A stretch of DNA of 8,826 nucleotides from Elusimicrobiota bacterium (GTDB taxonomy: Bacteria; Elusimicrobiota; Elusimicrobia; Elusimicrobiales; UBA9959), in the NCBI GenBank assembly GCA_030639665.1, contig DAOWCC010000099.1, forward strand, positions 1-8,826, in the 5' to 3' direction. Positions 1 to 6,921 of the stretch are shown here, piece by piece (within the stretch, counting starts at the first letter, position 1; each line of letters starts with the position of its first letter). The notes beneath the pieces were generated by a model, which was not told the origin of the DNA, ran no database searches, and was given only the letters and a program-made list of their open reading frames with translations. The translations under genes were made by a program, and so were the position numbers.

Positions 1-35
1 ACATCGCGTTGGCTCGTTGAGCGAATGTAAAATTT

Positions 36-1508
36 TCAATCTCGAAAACGTGGGGGATCAATGAGACGAAACATGTACGCCAAATCATACGGGTATGAGG
101 CAATGTGGGCCACAATGTTTAAGCCCGAAAACAAACCTTTATAATTCATAAAAAACATTAACAATTTCCATCTCTCGCGGGCTCCGGTTTCATTTAAAAA
201 AATCTTATTGTTTTTAATCAAAATCTTGTCCAGAGAATTTAAATATTCAAATTCTTCTTTAAAAACAACTTCAATATCTTTTGAGAACTCTTCCTTAAAC
301 TTTCGCATATCCAAACACTCGTTAAAAGTAAATTGGTCCATAAGCCAAACAAGCATATTATCCCGCTTGCTAAGCTTTTTCAGATTAAATTGATTTTTCG
401 CGGCTTTATTGTTTAACGGCATGGCGCTGTACATAATTGAATTGGAAATACCGGAAAGCGCGGGCTGGCCAAAACCGAAAAAAGACAATTTCTCGCTTGA
501 TTCAAAATCAATATCTTTGCCTTTAACTCTTTTATTTGAAAATTCCAGCGCGACCGCCCTAGTCTTGGAAGAATAAAACTTTTCCTCGCAAGGACAATCA
601 AAGCCATGTTCGCTCGCGAGTGTCTTAAGCGCCGAAAAAGACTTGTTCTTTATGCCTTTTAAATGTTTCTGAAACAAAGACAATTCCCCTTTAAAATATT
701 TTTTTAAATATTCGACCGAAGGCTGAAGGTCATAAAGAAGTATTGAAGAGGGGCTTAAAACCAACGCTTGCTTGAAACTTTTAAGAAAGCTTTCCGGAGT
801 CTGCCCCGCCAGCCCCGCGATCATCTCAATATTAATATCGGCAAAACCGGCTTTTTTCGCGTTTTCAACGGCGGACTTAATAACACTAATGCTTTTATAA
901 TTTCTATTGCAAATTTTCAACTCTTTGCTGTTAAATGATTGAGTTCCCAAATCTATGCTGTTAAAGCCGTATTTTTTAAGAATTTGAAATTTTTTCAATG
1001 AAACATCCGAAGGGTGATACTCAAACGCTTGCGTGATTACCGATTTTTGATTAATATGTTTTTTAATCGCTTTACAAATATCTTCAAGCTGATCTTCGGT
1101 AAATAAACTTGGAGTTCCGCCCCAAAAATAAATATTTTTAATTCTCATCTTACCGATAATATCCGCGAAATATTTCATTTCATTGATTAAATTTGTTTTA
1201 TAATCTTCAAGCTTTCGCGGAGAGGATAATTCCTGGAAATATATGCAATAAGAACACTTGCTTTTGCAATAAGGCATTGTTATATACACATCCGCGGAAC
1301 GCTTAAGTTTATTTTTATCGCTTCCCAAGTATTCCTTCCAATACTTTTTTATGCCGCTCGCGGAAACAATTTTGTTTATATTTTCCATATTCCGCGTCGC
1401 CACATCCGCGGGGAAAAAATTATTCCTGTAATTGTCTTCCACCATGACTTCCATAAAAGCCTTAAATACGCTTAATTTTTCCGAACATGTTTTAGTGATA
1501 TCTTTCAT
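36..1508 (-). CDS. HemN-like radical SAM protein (coproporphyrinogen oxidase / class C methylase-type fold)
   Basis: 490 aa. The 4Fe-4S/SAM motif CKSKCSYC (C81, C85, C88) is followed by WGGTPS (129-134), a G-T-Q-S-F stretch near 188-192 and an AGLAGQT stretch near 231-237, in the order seen in HemN/HemW proteins. A HemN_C-like segment follows (FGFGQPALSG near 344-353), then a winged-helix-like tail. HemN's fourth motif cysteine is absent: the residue two after the third Cys is Tyr. The fold serves both oxygen-independent coproporphyrinogen oxidases and class C rSAM methylases that bind two SAM molecules. No haem gene is nearby and the neighbours are peptide-maturase-like, so a C-methylation or related tailoring role is the better inference, but the substrate is unknown. 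The roughly 75-residue region before the motif is longer than in HemW. It starts 9 nt after the upstream rSAM gene, has no strong Shine-Dalgarno sequence, and is the last complete gene of the operon here. Confidence 0.9.
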   Translation of the reverse strand: MKDITKTCSEKLSVFKAFMEVMVEDNYRNNFFPADVATRNMENINKIVSASGIKKYWKEYLGSDKNKLKRSADVYITMPYCKSKCSYCIYFQELSSPRKLEDYKTNLINEMKYFADIIGKMRIKNIYFWGGTPSLFTEDQLEDICKAIKKHINQKSVITQAFEYHPSDVSLKKFQILKKYGFNSIDLGTQSFNSKELKICNRNYKSISVIKSAVENAKKAGFADINIEMIAGLAGQTPESFLKSFKQALVLSPSSILLYDLQPSVEYLKKYFKGELSLFQKHLKGIKNKSFSALKTLASEHGFDCPCEEKFYSSKTRAVALEFSNKRVKGKDIDFESSEKLSFFGFGQPALSGISNSIMYSAMPLNNKAAKNQFNLKKLSKRDNMLVWLMDQFTFNECLDMRKFKEEFSKDIEVVFKEEFEYLNSLDKILIKNNKIFLNETGARERWKLLMFFMNYKGLFSGLNIVAHIASYPYDLAYMFRLIDPPRFRD

Positions 1509-1517
1509 AAATTATGC

Positions 1518-2444
1518 TCATTCCGGTTTAAGTTCGCTATCGCCATATCGTTTAATATATTCAGTCCAGATCCCCTCGCAGGCATTATACCGCGAGCAGC
1601 CTTTGCAACGGTTTGTTTTTTTTCTGGAAATTATCTGTCTTGAAGCCAAGGCGTCCGTATTTTTAAAATCCGGAGCCCAATGCTCGGTAAAAAAAAGAAT
1701 TCTTTCATTTATTTCGCTTATATGTTTTTCATAGCCCTTAAAATAACAAAGCGGAACATATCTGACTTTCCACTGATCATAACCGTTATCGAGCCCGATA
1801 TCTATGGCTTTACGCATATAAACGCTTGCCTTTGATATCTTGGGCACAAGTTTTTTGAAATCATCATAAGCCCCGCCATAAGTGGGATCGACAAAAATAT
1901 ATTCAACATTGCGGATTTTATATTTGGCATACAGCTCCGCTATGCGCGGCAAAAACCGCATATTCTGTTTAACAACAGTGGTATTGCCGTTTATACTTCT
2001 GAAACCAAGTTTTTTTAAATTCTCTATTCCTTTAATCAATTCATTAAAACTGCCTTTGCTTCTGGTTAAATAATCATGTGTTTTTGAATTATGTCCATGC
2101 ACGGAAAAAATAAGCCCGTTAATGCCGGAATCTATGATTTTTTTAGCGGCGGAAAAATCAGAAAATATTCTTCCGTTTGTGGCGCTTAAAACCTCTTTAA
2201 TGCCTATTTTTTTAGCGACTGAAACCAACTGCGTATAATCGGGCCTTATCGTGGATTCTCCGCCTATTATTTCTATAATATTCGCTTTTTTCTTCTTCGC
2301 GAGATAAATCTCTCTAATTATTTCTTCCGTTGTTTTTTCCACAAATTCTCGTTTATTTGAGTTTATACAGAACCGGCAATTATTATTGCAGGAATAGCCC
2401 GTAAAAATAACAATCTTTGTTTTTTTCTGAAAGTTTTTTTTCAC
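1518..2444 (-). CDS. short radical SAM protein with C-terminal CxxCx5C tail, GTG start
   Basis: 308 aa. The radical SAM motif CNNNCRFC (C19, C23, C26) lies close to the N-terminus. GGEST (61-65) stands where the SAM-binding GGEP motif usually is. A segment near 115-145 (Ser-x-His-Gly ... His-Asp ... Lys-Gly-Ser-Phe ... Lys-Gly-Ile) is shared with the other two short rSAM genes of the operon. The C-terminus has a PLCYFKGYE element (C233) and then C280-x2-C283-x5-C289, ending in CEGIWTEY. These four cysteines probably bind one auxiliary iron-sulfur cluster (a short, twitch/SPASM-like tail). The closest relative in the window is the 309-aa gene (5988-6917), which shares the KGYE and CEG-W-EY blocks. 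The start codon is GTG and overlaps the upstream peptidase-like gene's stop (GTGA). An in-frame TAA two codons upstream rules out a longer form. Role inferred: a peptide-modifying enzyme; substrate unknown. Confidence 0.92.
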   Translation of the reverse strand: MKKNFQKKTKIVIFTGYSCNNNCRFCINSNKREFVEKTTEEIIREIYLAKKKKANIIEIIGGESTIRPDYTQLVSVAKKIGIKEVLSATNGRIFSDFSAAKKIIDSGINGLIFSVHGHNSKTHDYLTRSKGSFNELIKGIENLKKLGFRSINGNTTVVKQNMRFLPRIAELYAKYKIRNVEYIFVDPTYGGAYDDFKKLVPKISKASVYMRKAIDIGLDNGYDQWKVRYVPLCYFKGYEKHISEINERILFFTEHWAPDFKNTDALASRQIISRKKTNRCKGCSRYNACEGIWTEYIKRYGDSELKPE

Positions 2445-2450
2445 CTTTTA
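2441..2450 (-). promoter_or_regulatory. GTGA stop/start overlap with abutting purine-rich RBS
   Basis: Read on the minus strand, the sequence is TAAAAGGTGA. GTG starts the 308-aa rSAM gene and TGA ends the membrane-peptidase-like gene, so the two overlap by 4 nt. An in-frame TAA sits just two codons before the GTG, which fixes the start. The AAAAGG that could act as a ribosome-binding site touches the start codon with no spacer, so translation probably depends on termination-reinitiation coupling. Confidence 0.6.
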
Positions 2451-3610
2451 AATATCCCCGCTATATCCACAATATTATTGTTAAAAATGAGAAAAATCGC
2501 CGCGCCCGCAAATATCCATAAGGCGAAAGGCCGTCCTTTTATAATTTCCACTTTTGGTTTTTCGACTTTCAAATTATCCAGCCAATCGGATAAAATTTTA
2601 ATCTGTTCAGCCGTAAGACCGTCTTTAAAACAATCGTCAAAAGCTCCCTCAAAAACAGGATTATCCCTTAGAATTCTCAATATTTTGGAAGACAAGACCA
2701 TATGAGGCTCGAGCTCATGCGCCTCAATATAACGAGTATCTTTCTTTTCCATGATAAATTCAAACATATACCTTCCGACAAAAAGTATGACGCTGAATTT
2801 AAGAACATTCATAAGGGCAATCATCAATAAGTCCATAAGCCTGTATGGAAAAAGAAAATAACCCGAAATAAAATATAAGCCGTAGGCCGTGATCGATATA
2901 TAAACCCACTTCTTGCTTCTGAAATTTTCAGCCACTTTTTCCCATAAAAAGAAAAGGATAAAATAAATTATCTCCGTTCTTAATATGATTTTCCCGAAAC
3001 TATTTTTTAATTCCATCGCGAATATCTGATGAAGCAGAAAAATCAAGCCTATGTTTATGGCATAAAAAAATATATAAAACTTTTTCAGGCCTCCCTGCTC
3101 GGACAGCGCGATCGCTCTTTGGCGCAAAGCCTCCCATTGAGCGCTGAAAAAATCCCCGGGACTTGCCTGCCTGATGCCTTCCGAAACATAATTTATAAGC
3201 GCGAAAAGAGCCGCGACGACGAAAATATTTATAAGCAGGCTTAAAAAAAGATAATGAGGAAAAGTCTTTATAAAAGGATTTATAAGAGGAAGACAGGAAC
3301 TTATCAAAATAAAAAACTTGGCGTCCCCGGCGGGCCAGATTTCACCGTACCAAAGTATTATGGCGGCAAGAAGCGTCCACGCGAAATGAATAAACCAAAG
3401 ACCGTAAAAATTTACTTTAAGAAAACTATCTGTCTGGCCCGTATAACCCAAATATGTATTATAAGCCATTGCCAAAAAAAACAGGGCGAAAAGCTTCATT
3501 CCAATCAATATTTTTTTATTGAGAATTTTTTGGATTTCAAAATCCTCCTTTACAACCGTTATACTCCAGCCGGCAAAAATAATTAAAGCTATAAGAGATA
3601 TGCTGTTCAT
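2441..3610 (-). CDS. A24-family (prepilin/preflagellin peptidase-like) membrane aspartyl protease
   Basis: 389 aa, with about nine to ten hydrophobic segments (roughly 3-20, 33-50, 68-88, 97-113, 118-141, 177-198, 212-227, 235-256, 259-283, 361-378). Two aspartates sit where A24 peptidases have their catalytic pair. D23 comes just after the first membrane segment in a stretch (E-D-F-E-I-Q-K-I-L-N) that resembles the Asp...IPN motif. D96 is in PAGDAK at the start of the fourth segment, matching the GxGD-x-K motif except that Pro replaces the first Gly. Residues about 290-365 look like the cytoplasmic C-terminal part of archaeal A24 (preflagellin-type) enzymes: an E-L-E-P-H-M-V-L element, a GLTAEQIKIL element, and a G-R-P-F-A stretch before the last membrane helix. 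Family members cut class III signal peptides of pilin-like proteins on the cytoplasmic side. Encoded amid rSAM genes, it may process the modified substrate. Assigned from recalled motifs; no search was run. Confidence 0.75.
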   Translation of the reverse strand: MNSISLIALIIFAGWSITVVKEDFEIQKILNKKILIGMKLFALFFLAMAYNTYLGYTGQTDSFLKVNFYGLWFIHFAWTLLAAIILWYGEIWPAGDAKFFILISSCLPLINPFIKTFPHYLFLSLLINIFVVAALFALINYVSEGIRQASPGDFFSAQWEALRQRAIALSEQGGLKKFYIFFYAINIGLIFLLHQIFAMELKNSFGKIILRTEIIYFILFFLWEKVAENFRSKKWVYISITAYGLYFISGYFLFPYRLMDLLMIALMNVLKFSVILFVGRYMFEFIMEKKDTRYIEAHELEPHMVLSSKILRILRDNPVFEGAFDDCFKDGLTAEQIKILSDWLDNLKVEKPKVEIIKGRPFALWIFAGAAIFLIFNNNIVDIAGIFKR

Positions 3611-3615
3611 AATAT

Positions 3616-4503
3616 TTACAAAGCGTGAATTTCCTCGCCGCCGAAATGCTCATAATAAGTTCTCATAAGCCCCAAACACTTCTTTTTTTGAGAACATTTC
3701 CGGCATTCTTTTATATATATCCTATCTTCCATGGGCAAAGTAATCCAAGCATACTCTCTAAGCCTGGAGTTTAACACGCACAGCGGAAAGTGATACAGCC
3801 TAAAATCCGCGAATTGTTTTATAAGCTTAAAACACTTATTTACGACCTTTGAGGATTCCTTTAAATCCAAAGCTATTTTCTTATGATTTATTAAAGACAT
3901 GCCCTCAATTTCATAATGAATAACAACAATTCTGTATTTCGCGGTATCGGGAAACTTTCTTAAAAAAAGCCGCAAAATATTTTCAAAATCTTTTATATTT
4001 TGCTTAATAAGCACGATTCTTATTTCAAGCCTCTGGCCTTGGGAAAACTTTAATATATTTTCAATACCCTTCAAGGCCTGATTAAAACTGCCCTTTGCTT
4101 GCGTAATGGCTTCATGTTTTGCCGCCCGTGAGCCGTGAAGCGAACAGGCTATTTCAAAAGGGGGTTTTGCCACGCGAATAAATTTTTTAACAAATGTTAA
4201 ATTTGAAAATTTTCTGGCATTGCTGAGTAAAACAATTCTGGTAGACGGAACGCGTCTTCTAAAATAAGCGATAAGTTTAAAAAAATCCGGATGTAAAGTG
4301 GGCTCGCCGCCGGTCAAACTGAGAAAACTGTTATCCTGAGGATTCTTTAAATAAGTTCCGCCATCAATCAAATGCCTCTCAAACATCTTGATTTGATGTT
4401 TAATGCCGTATAGAGCCATGGAGTCTTGATTAACAAAAGAATCCATATTGGTGCACATTATGCATTTGCTGTTACATTTGTTCCAAAACGCTATATCGGG
4501 CAT
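3616..4503 (-). CDS. HxsC-like short radical SAM maturase
   Basis: 295 aa. The radical SAM motif CNSKCIMC (C10, C14, C17) is followed by LTGGEPTLHPDFF (63-75) and LLSNARKF (92-99), which match the TGGEPTL and LSNGR blocks I recall for HxsC, the partner maturase in His-Xaa-Ser systems. Further HxsC-like blocks are a His-Gly ... His-E ... K-G-S-F ... K-G-I-E-N segment (123-149), LEIRIVL (159-165), and a tail with PLCVLNSRLREYAW (240-253; C242) followed by C267-x2-C270-x5-C276. The four tail cysteines probably hold one auxiliary Fe-S cluster. HxsC's Cys-Gly-Gly after the last cysteine is here Cys-Leu-Gly. The gene starts inside the stop codon of the HxsB-type gene (TAATG, 1-nt overlap), as expected for a co-translated B-C pair, and the peptidase-like gene begins 5 nt downstream. 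HxsC family membership is an inference from motifs; it could instead be a sister clade. Confidence 0.88.
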   Translation of the reverse strand: MPDIAFWNKCNSKCIMCTNMDSFVNQDSMALYGIKHQIKMFERHLIDGGTYLKNPQDNSFLSLTGGEPTLHPDFFKLIAYFRRRVPSTRIVLLSNARKFSNLTFVKKFIRVAKPPFEIACSLHGSRAAKHEAITQAKGSFNQALKGIENILKFSQGQRLEIRIVLIKQNIKDFENILRLFLRKFPDTAKYRIVVIHYEIEGMSLINHKKIALDLKESSKVVNKCFKLIKQFADFRLYHFPLCVLNSRLREYAWITLPMEDRIYIKECRKCSQKKKCLGLMRTYYEHFGGEEIHAL

Positions 4504-5921
4504 TATTCAAACCAACTTTCAAATATTTTTTTAAATTCTTTTTTCTGAAGTTTTCTCGCTATAATTTTAAAAATCCCTTTTTGCATCCTGCACCAATCAC
4601 TATCGGCCATATTGCCCCAGGGAGAATCCTGAGTCTCATAATTATGAACCGGACATACCCCGCAAAAAGGCTTAAAAGCGCAGCGAAAGCATTTAACTTG
4701 ATTTTCAAGACATGAAGACATAAGACAAATTTTTGAAGCATCGGAGGCTATCAAGTCTTTATATGAGCTCTCTTTAACATTTCCAATGCGAAAAGAAATG
4801 TCTCCTTTGGCCGCGATCATTCTTCCTTCATCGCAGGTATAAATATCTCCGTTATAATTATAAGCCATTTGCCCTACGCTTGCCCCGCATGGAGAACGCA
4901 AATCCAAATAATTGGGATCTTCTTTTTTTAGGATTTTACGCAGTATTATGGCGGCCGTTCGCTCAATAAATTTGCCCTTATTCTTATTTATTTTCAAAAT
5001 ATAATCCAGAGCTTTTTCATAAAAACAAAGATACTCTTCAACAGTATAGCCAATCTCTCCCCAAACCTCTTTGGCATAGCCTATGGGTGAAAGAGGCCGC
5101 AGAAAAATTCCGCCAAAACCCAAATTACAGTATTCATCCACTATTTTTTTTGAATGACTTAAGGAATATTTGGTGGTGGTCATAAGAGCTGAAGGCAGTG
5201 AATCTTTTTTTAATCCCCCTGAACCCGCTTTCTTAAAAAATTTCTTCAGCCATTTAACGGTCAAATCATAAGAATTACCGCCCAAATAAACCCTGTTTTT
5301 ATTATGCACGAAACCGGGGCCGTCCAAAGAAGCGCATACGGAAATATTTTCATCCGATAGAAATTTAAGTTTTTCATTGTCCATTAAGCTCAAATTGCTG
5401 ACAAGCGAAATAATAAGATTTTTACGGACCTTTTTATTTTTAGCTTTGGCATATTTAACGGCTTTTTTGACAATAGCCCAATTTATAAGCGCTTCGCCGC
5501 CCTGAAATTCCAGGGTTATATTGGGATTGGGGCTTTCAAAAGCCATGTTTATGCTTTCTTGAACGGTTTTAAAAGACATATTGGTATTGGAAAAACCGGC
5601 TTGATGATTAATCGCTCGACAATAAATACAGGCATGATTGCATTTAAGGGTTACGACCATAATATGCAAACTCGGCCCGCTATGCGCCAGAGGCATAAGT
5701 TTGCCAAGCTGATAAGACAGGCCGTCAAAATCCAAATAATCCCGCAAGAAACCTTCCTTTTTCAAACTCTGATAAATTTCGGATTTTTCGGAAAAATCAT
5801 CTTTTGAAATTTTATTAAAATCCGCCGAATTGATTATTAACCAATTGCCAAAATCATTGGAAATAAAATATTTTTCGCCGATTTTTTCAAAATTAAAATT
5901 ACACAAATTGTTTTTTTTCAT
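4503..5921 (-). CDS. hxsB: HxsB-type radical SAM/SPASM maturase (complete cysteine set)
   Basis: 472 aa, the usual length for HxsB. Residues 8-75 form a small N-terminal domain (S-N-D-F-G-N-W ... L-K-K-E-G-F-L) that resembles the PqqD-like/RRE substrate-binding regions of other peptide maturases. GPSLHI (82-87) leads into CNHACIYC (C94, C98, C101), then EFQGGEAL (138-145, Ala where Pro is usual), ASLDGP, a T-T-T-K-Y-S-L stretch and FLRPLSPIG (273-281). The SPASM domain has C345-x12-G-x4-C363, then C411-x2-C414-x5-C420-x2-C423 and C444, so both auxiliary 4Fe-4S clusters should form; C399 and C404 are extra candidates for ligands. The blocks around SPCGA, YNYNG and CDEGRM agree with HxsB proteins as I recall them. 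HxsB and HxsC act on a His-Xaa-Ser repeat protein, HxsA, which is not visible here. The gene follows the operon's only sizeable gap and overlaps the HxsC-like gene by 1 nt. Confidence 0.9.
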   Translation of the reverse strand: MKKNNLCNFNFEKIGEKYFISNDFGNWLIINSADFNKISKDDFSEKSEIYQSLKKEGFLRDYLDFDGLSYQLGKLMPLAHSGPSLHIMVVTLKCNHACIYCRAINHQAGFSNTNMSFKTVQESINMAFESPNPNITLEFQGGEALINWAIVKKAVKYAKAKNKKVRKNLIISLVSNLSLMDNEKLKFLSDENISVCASLDGPGFVHNKNRVYLGGNSYDLTVKWLKKFFKKAGSGGLKKDSLPSALMTTTKYSLSHSKKIVDEYCNLGFGGIFLRPLSPIGYAKEVWGEIGYTVEEYLCFYEKALDYILKINKNKGKFIERTAAIILRKILKKEDPNYLDLRSPCGASVGQMAYNYNGDIYTCDEGRMIAAKGDISFRIGNVKESSYKDLIASDASKICLMSSCLENQVKCFRCAFKPFCGVCPVHNYETQDSPWGNMADSDWCRMQKGIFKIIARKLQKKEFKKIFESWFE

Positions 5922-5965
5922 CTATCTTTCCCATTAATTGGACAAAGCGAGCTTTGAGACCGCAT
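5918..5965 (-). other. possible 15-codon leader ORF before the HxsB-type gene
   Basis: In the 66-nt gap, an ATG at 5965-5963 opens a frame encoding MRSQSSLCPINGKDR. Its TGA stop overlaps the ATG of the HxsB-type gene (ATGA, 4 nt), the same type of overlap seen at the GTGA junction further down the operon. A GAGAGAG run lies 2 nt upstream of the ATG as a weak ribosome-binding site. The peptide has one cysteine and no recognisable precursor features. It may be a translational-coupling leader or simply chance; an ORF this short has no statistical weight alone. Confidence 0.25.
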
Positions 5966-5979
5966 TACTCTCTCTCAAA
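5943..5979. repeat. two mutually exclusive short inverted repeats in the 66-nt gap
   Basis: Repeat A pairs 5943-5948 (CAAAGC) with 5951-5956 (GCTTTG). Repeat B pairs 5953-5959 (TTTGAGA) with 5973-5979 (TCTCAAA), with a 13-nt loop. Both need bases 5953-5956, so only one hairpin can form at a time. On the minus-strand transcript, hairpin B encloses the GAGAG run and ATG of the 15-codon leader ORF in its loop. No U-run follows either hairpin, so neither looks like an intrinsic terminator. A regulatory role is speculative. Confidence 0.35.
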
Positions 5980-5987
5980 TCCGAGTT

Positions 5988-6917
5988 TTAGGCTGTTTTT
6001 TTCTTGCTTCTTGTCTCTATTTTCTTTTTAATCGGAATAAATTCATCCCAGCCGTAAATTTCGGGATACTCCCGCCAAGGCCCTTCGCATTTTTCAAAAT
6101 ACAAACATTTTTTGCATTTTTTATGTTTTACTTTTCCCTCATTCCTTCTATAATCGCCGTAACTTTCAACATAAATATCGGCATCCGCCACAGGCCCTTC
6201 CGGAATCAATTGTTCCGCCACGCAATGCTCATACCCCTTCATAAAACAATAAGGAATCGCCTCGGTAAAACAATTAATCCCGTTACTCAATCCGATATCA
6301 AGCCCCTTGCGCACATATTTCATGATCAGCTTTTTTTTAGGAACTATCCATTTTTTATTTTTCATTGCCGTCCCTATTATATGGACGAACGCGAACTGAA
6401 AATGATTCACCTTAAGAAAAGCGAATAATCGAGCCAAATCGGGCAAATCTTTATAATTGCGCGAAGTTATAACGGTATTGGTTAAAACATACATGCCGAG
6501 TTTTTTGCAATTGGTTATCCCCTTAACAACTTCTTTAAAACTTCCCTTTGCCTGAGTAAGCTTATCATGAATTTCAGGCTTGGAGCCATGCAGTGACGGC
6601 CCCATTTCGGTAACTCCCGCGCGCTTAAGCTCAAGGCAATAGTCATAATAAGCGAATCTTCTGCCATTGGTTTGAATTTGAATGGAGGAAAAACCCATTT
6701 TTTTCGCCGCCTTAACGGCATCAATAAGATTGGGGTGCATGGTGGGCTCTCCGCCGGTAAAAACCACGCCCGAAACCCCTTGTTTTCTCGCGTCTTTAAG
6801 CAAGGCTATTATTTCCTTTAATGGTTTCTTCTTAACACCTGTCCTTTTATCGCCTTGCGCGCAAAAATCACAATAATTATTACATTCAAAGCCGACTTTA
6901 ATATCTATTCTTTTCAT
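5988..6917 (-). CDS. short radical SAM protein with C-terminal CxxCx5CEGPW tail
   Basis: 309 aa. The radical SAM motif CNNYCDFC (C12, C16, C19) begins almost at the N-terminus, and FTGGEPTMHP (53-62) and QTNGRRF (82-88) follow. The middle carries the same His-Gly ... His-Asp-Lys-Leu-Thr ... Lys-Gly-Ser-Phe ... Lys-Gly-Ile segment (110-134) found in the 295-aa and 308-aa rSAM genes. The tail has IPYCFMKGYE (C224) and C268-x2-C271-x5-C277 in a CEGPWREYPE context, predicting one auxiliary Fe-S cluster. After it comes a Lys/Arg-rich end (297-307). It is most similar to the 308-aa gene. The ATG is 4 nt after the stop of the second HxsB-like gene and no clear Shine-Dalgarno sequence precedes it, so coupled translation is likely. 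It occupies the slot that HxsC holds in the next module. Substrate and reaction are unknown; peptide modification is inferred from context. Confidence 0.92.
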   Translation of the reverse strand: MKRIDIKVGFECNNYCDFCAQGDKRTGVKKKPLKEIIALLKDARKQGVSGVVFTGGEPTMHPNLIDAVKAAKKMGFSSIQIQTNGRRFAYYDYCLELKRAGVTEMGPSLHGSKPEIHDKLTQAKGSFKEVVKGITNCKKLGMYVLTNTVITSRNYKDLPDLARLFAFLKVNHFQFAFVHIIGTAMKNKKWIVPKKKLIMKYVRKGLDIGLSNGINCFTEAIPYCFMKGYEHCVAEQLIPEGPVADADIYVESYGDYRRNEGKVKHKKCKKCLYFEKCEGPWREYPEIYGWDEFIPIKKKIETRSKKKTA

Positions 6918-6921
6918 TAGT

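Noticed and set aside
1..35. ATG at position 4 (minus) as the start of another gene
   Set aside because: No ribosome-binding site is visible and only the start codon plus one base lies in the window. The 35 nt show no terminator either.
4559..4741. Minus-strand alternate-frame ORFs inside genes (also 413-607 and 6515-6724)
   Set aside because: They overlap conserved cysteine-motif coding in the main frame and have no recognisable features.
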